From NCBI GenBank assembly GCA_949825025.1, contig OX463784.1, positions 6,269,431 through 6,333,430 on the forward strand: a DNA stretch of 64,000 nt, given 5' to 3'. Positions within the stretch are counted from its first letter, which is position 1. Each line of letters begins with the position of its first letter. A program made the position numbers and the translations under genes. The notes below the pieces were generated by a model that was given only the letters and a program-made list of their open reading frames with translations, did not search any database and was not told where the DNA came from. This document shows, piece by piece, positions 1 to 11,708 of this stretch. This stretch comes from Siphlonurus alternatus. Taxonomy: Eukaryota; Arthropoda; Insecta; Ephemeroptera; Siphlonuridae.

Positions 1-319
1 ATTATGAATCCACAATCAAATGATTATAAGGATAAAATTTTCCTTTGCTCGAATCCCTGTATATAGAGATGGTTCATTTGAAAAATTTATTGTGTATTTT
101 GATAGACCTGGTATATAAAGATTGGTGGAAAAAAAAACTTTGTATTCTTTATTTTATAAAATTTAAGGAGTAATTAAAAATATAAGCACAATTTTTCAAG
201 TAACTGCTCTTAATTGAGACTTACCACAATATCACGTAATTTTTTATGACAATATAAAATATATAATAATAGTAATTATATAATAATATATAATACATAT
301 AATTATATTAAGAATATAA
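1..319. other. AT-rich non-coding DNA
   Basis: Very AT-rich sequence with short (ATA)-like runs before the first MITE. I see no ORF, splice-flanked exon or structured RNA here. Confidence 0.6.
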
Positions 320-464
320 TAAGGGGCATTCAAAAAGCCCTAAGGCCACATTTAGGGCTCGATAATTTAAAGCCTGATTTTAGGCATGCTTTTTAGACCC
401 AAAATTTCTGGTCTTAAATTATCGAGCCCTAAATGTGGCCTTAAGAATTTGTGAATGCCCCTTA
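320..464. mobile_element. Foldback MITE, family F1 (copy 1)
   Basis: A 141 bp element (322-462) flanked by a TA duplication at 320-321 and 463-464. The inverted ends read AGGGGCATTC and GAATGCCCCT, and the arms stay complementary (GGCCACATTTAGGGCTC pairs with GAGCCCTAAATGTGGCC) almost to the centre, so a transcript would fold into one hairpin. It has no coding capacity. TA target sites suggest mobilisation by a Tc1/mariner-type transposase, which is an inference. Two more copies lie at 4704 and 32793. Confidence 0.88.
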
Positions 465-1226
465 ATATGTAATATTACTAATTAATAAAAAATATATAAA
501 TAATATAGAATATAAAAAAAAAATCCTAAAACAAAACTATACAATGAACGCTGTTTCATCGCTATTTATATAATTTTCTATGTACTATGATAATATAAAA
601 CGTAATGATTACTTTTTAACTTGCATCATATTACAAATGAGTTTTTTTAACTTAAAAACATTGAACAGCATTGTTATTGAAAATATGCAATACATTTTTA
701 TATAATTATTTCTTTAGAATCAAAACATCGAGTTTTTATTACTACATGTTTTACTATTGTTTTTGTGTATTACTCATTATCTAAACTGCAACTATTTGTA
801 AGAGAAACTCCTGGGGTTAAATTATTCTACAATTATTGCAGTAGAAATATCAATAAAATGATTTTCATAAGTTAGGTTCATGTATATAAAACAATACATC
901 ATTGTATGCAATTCTCTGCATGCAGTAATGCACTTGGAAAGATTGCATTGAAATTAGAAAAAAATATATATGGGAAAAATCATCAGTAGGGTTTTGTTAT
1001 ACATGTATATGTTGAAGTAAAACTCGATGAGATGTGCAAGAAATCTAAATCTATAAAATTATATACTTCATATTAGAGAAGTATTAACGCAAAGATATTT
1101 TTTTTTCATCATCAGCGTTCTTACAGTCAGTTTTCATTACATAAAAAACAGGTTTCATTGCATTTATGAAATATTTTAGTAGTACAGTATATTGTTTTTT
1201 GTTTTGTTTTTTAATTTTCATTGTTT
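465..1226. other. AT-rich non-coding DNA
   Basis: Low-complexity AT-rich sequence. I see no supported gene, repeat boundary or regulatory site. Confidence 0.5.
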
Positions 1227-1506
1227 ATTACATGATATTGTACCATCCAGGGATATACTCTCCCTGTCGGCCGCTACAGAATACATAAGGGTTCTTCAAG
1301 ATTTTAATAAACAAAAATTATAAGTTTAACATAACCAATTTGTAAATAAACATAATAATTGATATTTCAGCCATTATATCAGAAACGAAATATACAAAAG
1401 AAAGTGAGACAAAACAAAATTCATGAATAATACTAAGGAAACTACTTCTCATACAATCACCACTTTCATGATCATTATATGAAAGATTATTTAGTACTAT
1501 TATGAA
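1227..1506 (+). repeat. ~280 bp dispersed repeat, copy 1
   Basis: Matches 61606-61884 in the same orientation. The last ~180 bp look identical by eye, and about ten differences sit in the first 90 bp. It begins ATTACATGATATTGTAC and contains CCGCTACAGAATACAT. A diverged reverse-strand relative (TGGTACAATATCATGTAAG) lies near 19023-19095. Flanks differ outside the match, so this is a dispersed element and not part of a large duplication. The T-rich left end and GTACAAT-like motif resemble a LINE 3' UTR read on the opposite strand, but no RT sequence is attached. Confidence 0.8.
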
Positions 1507-4500
1507 CTATATATTATACTATTATTATTGTAGTATGCTATTTTAAAATATAGCATACTACAACCTTTTTCTTCCCATGATTCAATTGTGTAAAATTATA
1601 TTTTTAAATTGTGCAAGCAAAGACACAAACATTACCACATCCATTTTGACGCTAATTAAATTAATTTTCAGTGACAAAAGTGATTACTGATTATATAAGC
1701 TTATAAAATAATATTCATTTTCAAAATTGGATTTGCTATTTTGGCTACATTAATTAATGTAAATAAGGGCATGATATTAAATTAAAAAAATACTAAACCA
1801 CTCTTTTAATTAAATCCCTAAGATGCTAAAAAGGTTTTTACATGCAGTTTGTGTGTGCAGAAATAAACTGCTTTTTGCATAATTTGCAGTATTATTAATT
1901 TGAAGATTTTTTTGCAGTCTTTTGCAACATTTTATCACTTTAAAAGGTGTGTGCATAGGGATTTTCGATCTTTCCCCCTTCTATGTCCCCTTTCTTAATG
2001 CTAAGATTAACCTGCAATAGAAACTATTTTATTAAAAAGATTATATACCGTAATTAAAACTAATAGAATAACTATAGATGATTGACTATTTGTAAAATTG
2101 CACAAGTCAACTTAACTAATAGAAGTTTAATATATCTTCGTCTTAGGACAAGTGCATACTTCGTTAAATTGAAGTATTATTTACCAATAAAATGACATGA
2201 TGCAGTTTGTTACAAAATGTGCTTACCTATTGAACTAACATGACCTTTTGACCTCAATCTCAAGTGTTAAAGTGTAGTATCTACAGTTGTATTAATTTTA
2301 CATCCCTTCCGGAAGTAGCTATTCTTATTGTAATTCAGTTTAAAAATTATCAGAAGGGTTTACTGGTACAAATACTAACCTATGTGTGAAATTGCAATGT
2401 TAAAATAAAAATATAAAGCTTAGAATTCTTATATTTCCGGAGTGATTATAAAAAAAATTTGACTAATGAATGAATGTAGTAAAAACCATCTTAAACTTGT
2501 ACTATGAAATTTATTTAGTACTATATAGTAATTTTGAAGTAAATTACAAAATGGTATTAGGAAGTTTTATAAACTTATAATAAAATTTAGTTACATAGGA
2601 TTTGCTATAAAAGTTTTAGAATAGGATTATGTATACTGTTTATAGAAGCTTAAAGTATTAATGTCCTGTTTCACCTTTTAAATGATATTAATACAGATTA
2701 TAGCTTAAAATTAATGTTTTATAGCAAAAAATGCATAATTATTATTGAGAGAATAAATAAATTAAGGTTAAAGTTGGATCCTAGTTTTGCATTATATTTT
2801 TTTGTGCATTCAAATACATTTACTACTTTTTGTGGGAGCTATTTTCATAATTCATTATAGGAATATTTTGAATTTTTCTTGCTCTTGCATTGATAAAATT
2901 AAATTATTTTTTACAAATAGCAATTGTAAAGATGCCTTCTTAAAAAAACGTAATAATATATTTTTGATGATCACATATTTAAAGTGGACTATATTAACAC
3001 AATTTAAATGTTATCTAATTTCTCCTACTTTTAGAGCCCATGTAAAATTGAATAATAAATCACGCCTGTTATATTCCCTGACGTAAATCAATGATATTTT
3101 TTTCTTACTTTTTTGTGATTTAATTGTTACAAGGTATAAAAATGTGCTTTACTTTGGTTATTTTTTTTATCCTACAACAAAACACAGGACTTGTATAGCA
3201 TCATCTGTTATTCAACTGCGTGTAGACCTGTATAAGAAAATTTTAAAATTGGAACATGACATCCTAATATTTCCATATATTGCTTGCAAAAATAGTTTAT
3301 GAAAATCCATTGAATGGTGCGAAAATAAATATTTTAAATAATTATACCAAACTTTCAGATGCATTAAAAAAGTTTGCTCAAAAATTTTGCAACTGTCATG
3401 AAAATTAAGATAATATAGTATCACACTAAATGCAAAATTTACCTAACTATGTTTAATTAAAATAATTAACATTAAAACTTGGGAACGACTTCAACTTTTT
3501 AAAACACAAAGGGGCAGATTTGTTTACTTAAAAGATAACTATAGTAATTAAATCAATTTAATTAGCTACTTAAACAGTTGATAACAAAATTAAGTAGTTT
3601 TCAACATCATTTCGTTCAACTTACAAACTTTATTTTCAAAACATTTATTTACATCTGTAAAAACAAAAAAAATTCCAAGTTACTTTCTTTTCTCATATTA
3701 TACGCGTTAAAAAAAATGGAATAATAAATGAGATTTTTACTCCCAAAGTTCGTAGGAGGTTTTACTTTTTATATGCGACATTACGCCTTGTTTTCGACTT
3801 TTTTATTTCTTGGCTTGTGCTTGGAATGGAGCGAATTTCTTCACGTACCAAATTGCTTGCCAAGGAATGCTAACAAACTCCATTCTTACAATAAGGTTCA
3901 GATTACTATTTTTTAACATGGGATTATAGACTATAAAATTGTATATGTGCTATGGTATTGAATTAACGGAAAATAATTTAGATTGCAGGCAGATAGGAAA
4001 CAACAAGAACCCATGAAGGTTAATTGGAAATTTGTTTGGTTCCATGAAACTCCCATATAACATTATTTTGTTATCAAAGTTGTGGTTATTTTATGGAAAT
4101 ATTTTCTTATATATTTTAACCTTGTGCAGTAATTATTGCATGCCTTCATTGGATCATAAATAATTGTATATTTCACATGATACAAATAGTAAATAAATTT
4201 CGCAGTGACACATTGCAAATAAATTAAATACCAATTTTTAGATATTAGTTACAAAATTTGAATTTAATTAATTAAAATCAAACATTTATTAATCATAAGT
4301 CTTTAAAAATTTATTTATAAAATTTTTTACGCAATATTCTAATCTATATATCACTTGATCTATTTTATAAATTATAAAATTATTTAAAAATATTTCAAAA
4401 TGTATAAAAAATTATGACGTATATAATATTGCTCATCAACGTTAGTCAACTTATAAATTCTATATTTTTGTGTAGAATCCATAATAATATATTAAGTCTT

Positions 4501-4701
4501 GAAATTAATTGAAAAATTAAATTAATGTTTAAAAACAACCAAGAAGAAATATAAATATATATTATATATATAAGATTTAAAAATGTTTTTTAAATAAATG
4601 TAAAATTTCATATGTTTATTGTAACCTTTACGTAGAAATTAGTAAAATTGTATAGAAAATCTTGACATTTCTATATACTTTTTTTTTTTTTTTTGTTACA
4701 A
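1507..4701. other. AT-rich non-coding DNA
   Basis: About 3.2 kb with only short AT-driven ORFs (2787-3086 and 3728-3916 on plus, 3212-3424 on minus). None has recognisable domains, biased codon use or flanking splice signals. A TTCCGGAAGTAG motif at about 2300 and TTTCCGGAGT at about 2430 resemble the repeat at 33508. Confidence 0.5.
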
Positions 4702-4846
4702 TAAGGGGCATTCACAAAGTCTTAAGGCCACATTTAAGGCTCAATAATTTAAAGCTTGATTTTAGACTTGTTTTTTAGACCCAAAATTTATGGTCTTAAA
4801 TTATTGAGCCTTAATTGTGGCCTTAAGGCTTTGTGAATGCCTCTTA
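4702..4846. mobile_element. Foldback MITE, family F1 (copy 2)
   Basis: Same family as 322-462. The element is 4704-4844 (141 bp), flanked by TA on both sides, with inverted ends AGGGGCATTCACAAAG and CTTTGTGAATGCCTCT. Arms are complementary with a few substitutions (the right end is CCTCT for CCCCT). It has no ORF. Confidence 0.88.
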
Positions 4847-5275
4847 TTAAAATTACTCTATTCAATTTTTAACTTGAAGCTAAATTTACCTGCAAATTAC
4901 TCCCTGTATGATAATGTAAATACTTTTATAATAATTAAAAACAAAACGTACAATTCATGTATGAAAAAAAAAAAATGAAAACTCATGAAAAATACGTAAG
5001 TGCAGCTCTTGCAGAAAACGTACTTGTTTATTTACGATGTTTATAATTAGACTTATGTCCAATTAGCGTGGTAGTCAAGGGGGACTAATGCAAGTCAAAT
5101 ATTCAGCAGGCGTATTTCAAGTGTCAACTAATTACTTTCACAATTCCCCAGCCGTACACGACCTTTCTCTCACGTGCGTCCTTATACGTTGAAAAATTTA
5201 TGCTTAGATTACGTTATTTTATCATTGTTGCTTCCTTACTCAGGACTCTTACACATGGGGAGTCATTGATAATGC

Positions 5276-5945
5276 CCGAGTTGAAATAAATCTCATCTTT
5301 TCTTCGCTATTAAGGGTATTGGGTGTAGCACCGGTAGTTGGCAACACTGACGTATCTTCACCATGTTAATTTTTGATCATTGCTCCTCGGAGTAATTTTT
5401 ATGCTAGAGCTAAGCTGATTGCTGTAGTATCAAGATAATTAGTAGCACAAGTGCACAATTTGGCTCAATAAAGCCTGATTTAAAGAAAAGTATTTTTTAG
5501 TACTTTTTTAAATTTACATGCATTTTTCTAAAATATAAAAAAAAAATACTTTTCTTTAAATCAGGCTTTATTTAGCCAAATTGTGCATTTGGGCTACTAA
5601 TTATCTTGATACTACAGCAATCAGCTTAGCTCTAGCATAAAAATTACTCCGAGGAGCAAGGATAAAAAATTAACATGGTGAAGATACGTCAGTGTTGCCA
5701 ACTACTGGTGCTACACCCAATGCCCTTAAGCTCTCCTCTTGTCTTTTGTTCTCTTATTTTGTACCATTTTAGAGGAAAAAAGAGGGGGAAAGACGAGATT
5801 AAGTATTTTTTTCCTCTTCTTGAACATAAAATGTTAGAAATATTGTCTTCATTTCATCCTCACTTTGAGTGAAGAGGAAATAAGATGTGTTTTAGAGGTA
5901 AAAAGATTATATTTAGACGTGTAAAGAATGAAAAGACGTAGAGAA
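5276..5945 (+). repeat. R1 repeat copy i, split by a MITE
   Basis: An R1 copy (about 290 bp) interrupted at 5313-5726. The left part starts GAGTTGAAATAAATCTCATC. The right part continues CTCTCCTCTTGTC, then TTTTAGAGGAAAAAAGAGG and a TCATCCTCACTTTGAG block. R1 recurs at 7068, 8524, 9784, 28572 and 36620. Intact copies have imperfect inverted ends of type CCCNAGYTGAAA, suggesting a non-autonomous DNA transposon. No coding capacity is visible. Confidence 0.75.
5311..5728. mobile_element. Long foldback MITE F2 nested in R1
   Basis: The element is 5313-5726 (414 bp), flanked by TA duplications. The ends are AGGGTATTGGGTGTAGCACC and a matching inverted GGTGCTACACCCAATGCCCT. The arms are about 180 bp and nearly perfect over stretches such as CTTTAAATCAGGCTTTAT and CTCCGAGGAGCAA. 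The centre is an AT-rich loop near 5500-5540. It has no ORF. Near-intact pairing implies recent insertion into the older R1 copy. Confidence 0.88.
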
Positions 5946-6034
5946 TGGTAAAAATAGAGAAATAAGATGCAAATATCAAGCAAATACAAGGAAATAGATT
6001 TTAATTATTTATTGTTCGTCATATATTATTATAT

Positions 6035-6190
6035 AGTCCCTCGTCCGGAATAATGAGCTATCTACCTACCACGATTTGCAATAATGAGCTATCTGCTATT
6101 TCAAGTGCGTGCAATTAAGAGCTGCAAATATAACGTGTTCATTGATGCGCTCATCTGAAATAGATATAGCTCATTAATATGAACCATATA
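6035..6190. mobile_element. Decayed foldback of the TCCGGAATAATGAGC family
   Basis: The left end CCCTCGTCCGGAATAATGAG, then AGCTATCTGCTATTTCA, matches the arms of the large foldback at 35761-36393. The right arm (TGAAATAGATATAGCTCATTA) is diverged and shortened. A third fragment is at 62930-63010. Non-coding. Confidence 0.6.
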
Positions 6191-7067
6191 TTGTCATGCA
6201 ATTAAAAATACTCAATTTTTGAGTTAAGATTTATTTTGGAACTAAAATATTGCACTAAAGTGCTATAAAGGATCTCCCTAAAATATTGCTAAAAATAAAA
6301 AAAAAAATAATAATAATAATTAAATTTTTAAAAGTATTTTTTACTTTTAATTTATACTTTTTTATAGTACATGAAAGTAAGTCTCCATCATGCATGCATA
6401 ATAGCACATGCAATGTATGTTAATTTAATTTAATTTAATATAATAAAGAAATGTTGCAATTATAAAGAGAAATATTGTTTTGAAAAAAAACTTAAAAATA
6501 GGAGAAAAAGGAAAAAAATTGCCTTCTCCGAATGCCATATTTATTGAGTTTTTGTGCTTTGATAATAAAGAAAGGATACCGTTGAAAATGATAAGAAATT
6601 GACTCTTATTGTAAAAAATTTTGATATAACAAAATTGTAACGTAACTCACGTTTTTATAGACATGGAATTTCTCTCTCGTATAAAATGTTATATTACATT
6701 ATATAATAAAATAGGAATGTTGCAGAACAAGCTTTTATTGTAAAATTCCAAGGTTAACTGTTCATAAAATGAACATAAATTTAATGCATCTACTTCAATT
6801 TGAATTGGAGTTAGCCTTTTAATAGCATATTCTTTCAATGGCAAATATGCAGCTATAATTTTATAATCTATTTGGGAGTTTAGTTTTATAGCTTAATTTT
6901 ATGAACATTTTAATGTATCAAGATATTATTGTGCTTGTAAAAAAAATGACTGGATGAGTATAGTAAAAATCACATAAGAGAATAATTTTTTCACCCCTCT
7001 CGCAACACTACAGGATAGGAATATGAGCCTTGTGGACAATTTTCGTAGCTGACGCGTGGTATAGCTA
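6191..7067. other. AT-rich non-coding DNA
   Basis: No supported features. The stretch has simple A- and T-rich runs and short (TTTAA)-type repeats near 6420. Confidence 0.5.
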
Positions 7068-7334
7068 CCCGAGCTGAGAAATTTCGTCTTCAACTCATCC
7101 TTTACGCATCTAAACCTAACTTTATAACGTCTTTTTACCTAAAAAAAAAACACATCTTATTTTCTCCTCCACAAAGTGTGGATAAATTTGAGAGTGTAAA
7201 TATTTTTAACATTTTATGCTCAATAAGAAAAAAGAATAGAAAAGAATAATCTCGTCTTTTTTTATTCAAAAATGTTGCCAAAAAGAAGGAAATAAAACGA
7301 GAAAAGAATGAATGAAAATTATTTCAATTCGACT
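7068..7334 (-). repeat. R1 repeat copy ii (minus strand)
   Basis: Starts CCCGAGCTGAGAAATTTCGT and ends near AATTATTTCAATTCGAC, so it is inverted relative to the copy at 5276. Shared blocks include CTCATCCTTTACGCATCTAA and ATTTTATGCTCAATAAG. It is moderately diverged and non-coding. Confidence 0.7.
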
Positions 7335-7937
7335 ATACAAAATAAAAAATGGGTATATATTTAGACATGTAGAATTAATACACAATGTATTTAAATAAGA
7401 AAGATATTCCAATATTTCGCATAGTTTATATGTTTATATTTGTTATTTTCAAACAAATTACAACTCCCTATGCACTATCAGCTTAATTTACGATGCTTTC
7501 AGAGTCCTATGTATATCAATGCATAAAATGACATATTAAATGGCTGTTTCAACATTGCATGAGGCAGAACAAAAACTTGGTAAAAATGTAAATTAAAAAA
7601 TTATTCTACTATAATAACTTTATATAATAGAACTACAACTGACTACATTTAATATTTATTATTAAAATAACATATAATTTACATTAAAACTCGTATCTAA
7701 AATATCTATGGAATGCTTGAAGTTATTTCACATTCATGTGAATTCATAAATAAATTAACAAAGACAAAAAGTATATGTGGTGATTATTATGCTCCAATTC
7801 AAGTTCCATGCAATGTTTGCTGAATTAGACATGCATGAATTAATTTTATTGTGCAAATATTTGAACAGTACTTGTGTATTATGAAAACGTTGCATTTTCC
7901 TGTTTATTATGCATACTTTTACATTTGCAACGTAAAA
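7335..7937. other. AT-rich non-coding DNA
   Basis: No gene or clear repeat. One AACTCCC motif lies at 7462. The minus-strand ORF reaching into the next foldback (7755-8009) has no recognisable protein features. Confidence 0.5.
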
Positions 7938-8519
7938 CAAAGAATTCTGTAATGAATCTATGTTCACCCGAGTTGGAGTATATTTCATTTTTATTATTTT
8001 TTCGTTCACTATTTAGGTAGAGATAACACGCCCAATATTAATAAAAATCTTATTCATGAAAATTGTGAAAAAAAATTAAAATGTTCTCCTCAACATATAC
8101 CTTATCAATTGGTAAAATATCAGGTTTACAAAAACGAACTAGTTTTTGAGTTATTAATTTTTAAAGTTGACTAATTTAACATGGAGAAATGGAAATTCCC
8201 TGTTAAACTAGTACATTTTAAAAATTAATAACTCGAAAACTAGATCGTTTTTGTATACCTGATATTTTACCTACTGATAAGGTATGTTAAGGAGAACATT
8301 TTAATTTTTTTTTCATAATTTTCATGAAAAAGATTTTTATTAATATTGGGCGTATTATCTCTACTTTAATTAATACTGAACGAAAAAATAATAAAAATGA
8401 AATTTATTCCAACTCGGGTGAACATAGATTCATTACAGAATTCTTTGAGAACATTTTAAATTTTTTTCATAATTTTCATGAATGGGACTTTTATTAATAT
8501 TGGGCGTGTTATATCTACC
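7938..8519. mobile_element. Compound foldback, family F3 (copy 1)
   Basis: The inner foldback is about 8016-8365. Its ends are GGTAGAGATAACACGCCCAA on the left and an inverted partner near 8350, and the middle pairs around GTTGACTAATTTAACATGG. Outside it, 7938-8015 (AAGAATTCTGTAATGAATC) pairs with 8367-8450 (GATTCATTACAGAATTCTT), making a second, outer palindrome. A third, solo F3 right end follows at about 8447-8519. Relatives are at 15624 and 47557. No ORF. The layering suggests foldback inserted into foldback, or rearrangement during replication. Confidence 0.8.
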
Positions 8520-8523
8520 TTAA

Positions 8524-8762
8524 AAAGCTCTTCTCTTCTAATTCCCTCATATTTGGCATCATTTTAGAGGAAAAAAGAGGGAAGAAGACGAGATTACGTA
8601 TTTTTTCCTCTTATTGAACATAAAATGTGTAAAAAATGGTATTCGTTTAATTCTCACTTTAAGAGATGAAGAAATGAAATGAGTTTTGAAGGTAAGAAGA
8701 CGTTATAAGATTAGGTTTAGACTTGTAAAGGATGAGTTGAAGACGTAATTTTTCAGCTAGGG
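8524..8762 (+). repeat. R1 repeat copy iii
   Basis: Begins CTCTTCTCTTCTAATTCCC and ends GACGTAATTTTTCAGCTAGG. It contains the R1 blocks TTTTAGAGGAAAAAAGAGG and AGATTAGGTTTAGACTTG. The first ~35 bp of R1 are missing at the border with the F3 block. Non-coding. Confidence 0.75.
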
Positions 8763-9093
8763 TAATTTTCACGAAATTGTATCATCTATATTTATATCTT
8801 CTATGGACAAATTATGGTTATATATATATTAAGAAAGACGCTCTACGCACCACTGGCAAGAGACAAGAATGTCCTCAATCATTTGTATATTTATATATTT
8901 ATCATAAGAAATTTCTTAAATTGATTTTTTTAAAATGTTTAAAATTAAATTTAAAATAAATTAATAAAGCCCTCTGGTGTGAATTTTATAATTTTAAAAT
9001 ATATTTTGTGTAAGTGGTGTTACTTATCAATGGGAAAATTATAACAAGAAAAAGATTATGTATATTATAAAAAAAGTGAAAAAAAAAAAAACT
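8763..9093. other. AT-rich non-coding DNA
   Basis: No supported feature. The 60-codon plus-strand ORF at 8777-8959 is low-complexity and unlike any family I know. Confidence 0.5.
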
Positions 9094-9600
9094 GACGAAA
9101 TATAGCAATACATTTCAATATTGAACATTAATTATTTAATTACAAATCATACATAAAAATGTGAAAATAATTTTTTTTTAATATTTTATACTGAATTAGA
9201 GGAAAGAAGACATGATCTCGTTTTCTTTAACTCAAAAATGGTGCAAAAAAGACGAGAAGATAAATATATGTTAAAAGAAAAGTGAATAAAAGATGAAAAT
9301 TATTTCAGGTCAGGTAATAAAAAAATTTCAATTTTATTTTCATAATATAATCATGATATACAACGGAAAAAGTTCACATCCAACTTTTAATTATCTGAAA
9401 GGTTCATTAGCAATATGCAATTATAGTAATTAAAATTTTACTTCTTTCTATAAAACTCCCTTAGAATTATAATTTGATTGTTTCACTATAAAATAATTAG
9501 AGTATGATTTGTAATTTTGGGGGTACTGTAAGGGAATTTAAAAAGTAAATTTAATTAAATAATTAATGTTCATTATTGAAATGTATTGCTATATTTCGTC
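9094..9600. mobile_element. Foldback element F8 (507 bp)
   Basis: The left arm GACGAAATATAGCAATACAT and the right arm ATGTATTGCTATATTTCGTC are perfect inverses at the ends. Pairing extends about 50 bp (AATATTGAACATTAATTATT). The interior contains an R1 remnant (about 9185-9310), so the foldback either captured or was invaded by R1. No ORF. Confidence 0.75.
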
Positions 9601-9783
9601 TTCGTATTTGCCAGAAAAATAAATAAATAAAAATTAATGCTATTGTATTTTGAAATTATAAAATATAAAACACTAGCCTTCATTATTTTATTTTTAATAT
9701 AATTTTGATGGCGTGAAAAATTTGTGAACTACAGCATGAAAGGAGATCATAACTGAAGTTACGTTTGAGCCTCGTCTCTCGAG

Positions 9784-10420
9784 TTGAAATAAATTTAATA
9801 TTTATCACTTTTAACGTGTCTGCTCGTCTAATTCCCACTTATTTTGCACCATTTTAGAGAAAAAAAAAAAGAGTGAAAAAGACGAAATTACGTATTTTTC
9901 CCCTTTTTTTTATTTATTATTATTAATTTTTTTTTCTGAATCAAACCCTAACTGGGTACTTCTACTTACTAATTACTCACTAAATCTGAAACCCCGAACC
10001 TTCCGAAACCCTAACTTGAGCGTTTCGCGGGCTCTTCCAAAACGGCGGCGGCCACGGTTTTGCAATCCATCCCGACATTTCCCTGTGACTGAGGGAAACG
10101 TGGAAACCTCAGCCAGGATGGACGCTACAGCTTTTGTCAATGAACCGGAAGTGCAATGGTCCAAAGCCAGAGTAATCACATAGTGGAAAAGCGCAACGAT
10201 TTACCCCTGGGTGGGAAACATGTTTTTTGTTGAAAATGGTCACCCATCCAACTACTATTATATACTGTTCGTAAAATATTAGAAAAATTGCATTTATTTC
10301 ACTCTCACTTTGAGCAAGGAAGAAATGAGATGTTTTCTTTAAGGTAATAAGACGTACATTAAGATTAGGTTTTACTCGTGTTAAGAATGATTGAAGACGT
10401 AATTTTTCATTGGCTGGAAG
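9784..10420 (+). repeat. R1 repeat copy iv, split by a 5S-SINE
   Basis: The left portion (about 9784-9900) starts GAGTTGAAATAAATTTAATA and carries TTTTAGAGAAAAAAAAAAAG. The right portion (about 10262-10420) resumes with AAAATATTAGAAAAATTGCA and ends GACGTAATTTTTCATTGGCT. The break is filled by the minus-strand SINE at 9930-10258, so R1 predates that insertion. Confidence 0.75.
9930..10258 (-). mobile_element. 5S-rRNA-derived SINE, type A, 5'-truncated
   Basis: Read on the minus strand it starts in the 5S-like head at TAGTAGTTGGATGGGTGACC and continues through the body (TTCATTGACAAAAGCTGTAG). It then enters the central domain (CTGAGGTTTCCACG, CCGCCG) and the type A tail (GGTTTCGGAAGGTTCGGGG, then GGGTTTGATTC), finishing in an A-rich tract (T-rich on plus, 9905-9936). 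The first ~65 bp of the head (box A region) are missing. The insertion sits inside an R1 copy. Confidence 0.88.
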
Positions 10421-11307
10421 ATTTCCAATTAATGAATATTATATAAAATATATATAATGATTAATAACAAAATTCCATCGTCTAATTTTTTTTATAAATA
10501 TGAAAAGCTGACCATACTAATAGAGACGAAAAGTTTAACCTTTCGAGCTTTAAAAAACGTGGGTGCATTAATTTGTCGAGCCGTTAACCTTCTGGCTAAA
10601 TGTTATATCCTTTGTTATTTATCATGCCAGGGAGTTTTATATGAGCAGGCTACAAGGGGGAAACTTACACGAGATAGTGGAGGAATATGATTCAGATTAG
10701 GAACTATATCGTGGTTAAAAGATCCTTAAAACATACTGTATTATCAATATGATTTATTGTTGTAGTTTTACTACAAATTATCATTATTAGCATTCTTAAT
10801 AGCAAGATTTTGCACCAGAGTTGCGTAAGGATTATGATTGGTTTTATACACCAATTTACGAAGTTTTCAGGAGTACGCTATTTATATAATTATAAATTAA
10901 TATTTTTTTTTCAATTAATAATAATAAAATTTACTATGCACTTTTATCAATTGCTTAAAGTATTTGATTTTTATTTTTATAAAAAATAGTTAAATTACAT
11001 TTATTAATTATAAAAATAAAAGATTATTAAAATTTAATATGAAAAAAAAAAAATTTAAATATTTTCCATTAAAAATTATGATTTTTTATAAATTTTATAA
11101 ATATAACACAAATTTGTTTTTAATGATATACTTTACTATATATTTTTTTACACTGTGTTTAATTTATAATTCATACAAAAAAAATATTATGCATTTTTTT
11201 TTTATAGTTGCATATAGTATTGCTATAATATACAAAATTTAAAAAATGTGGTTAAATAATGAATTAATGTAATGATTACTTAGGTACTTTGCAATGCTAA
11301 TCCCCTA
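10421..11307. other. AT-rich non-coding DNA
   Basis: No supported gene. Two ORFs (10457-10690 and 11039-11242, plus strand) are AT-driven; the first has slightly higher complexity but no domain I recognise. One GGGAGTT motif lies at 10630. Confidence 0.5.
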
Positions 11308-11708
11308 TTTTTTTTTTATTTTTTAATCAAACCCTATTGGGTACTTCTATTTACTAATTATATACTACTTTGAAACCCCGAACCTTCCAAAACCCTAACT
11401 TGAGCGTTTCGCGGGCTCTTCTGGAACGGGGGCGGCCACGGCCTTGCAAATCCATCCCGGCATTTGCCTGCGGCGGAGGGAAACGTGGAAACCTCAGCCA
11501 GGATGGACGCTACAGCTTTTGTCAATGAACCGGAAGTGCAATGGTCCAAAGCCAGGGGAACCACATAGTGAAAAAGCGCAACGATTTACCCCTGGGTAGG
11601 AAACGTGGTTTTTGTTGAAAATGGTCACCCATCCAACTACTAACCACGCGCGGCGTTGCTTGACTTTGGTGATCTGACGAGACCCGGTCAAGCGCACTGC
11701 ACCACACC
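11308..11708 (-). mobile_element. 5S-rRNA-derived SINE, type A, near full length
   Basis: On the minus strand the head begins GGTGTGGTGCAGTGCGCTTG, then GACCGGGTCTCGTCAGATCA. The three internal 5S control elements follow: a box A-like TCAAGCAACGCCG, then GGTTAGTAGT and the box C-like GGATGGGTGACC. The body, central domain and type A tail come next, ending in an A-rich tract (T-rich on plus from 11308). Pol III transcription and LINE-dependent mobilisation are inferred from known 5S SINEs (SINE3 class). Confidence 0.9.

Noticed and set aside
3728..3916. 62-codon ORF with a hydrophobic start resembling a signal peptide
   Set aside because: No cleavage-site pattern or downstream exon evidence. 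At this composition hydrophobic Phe/Leu stretches are expected by chance.
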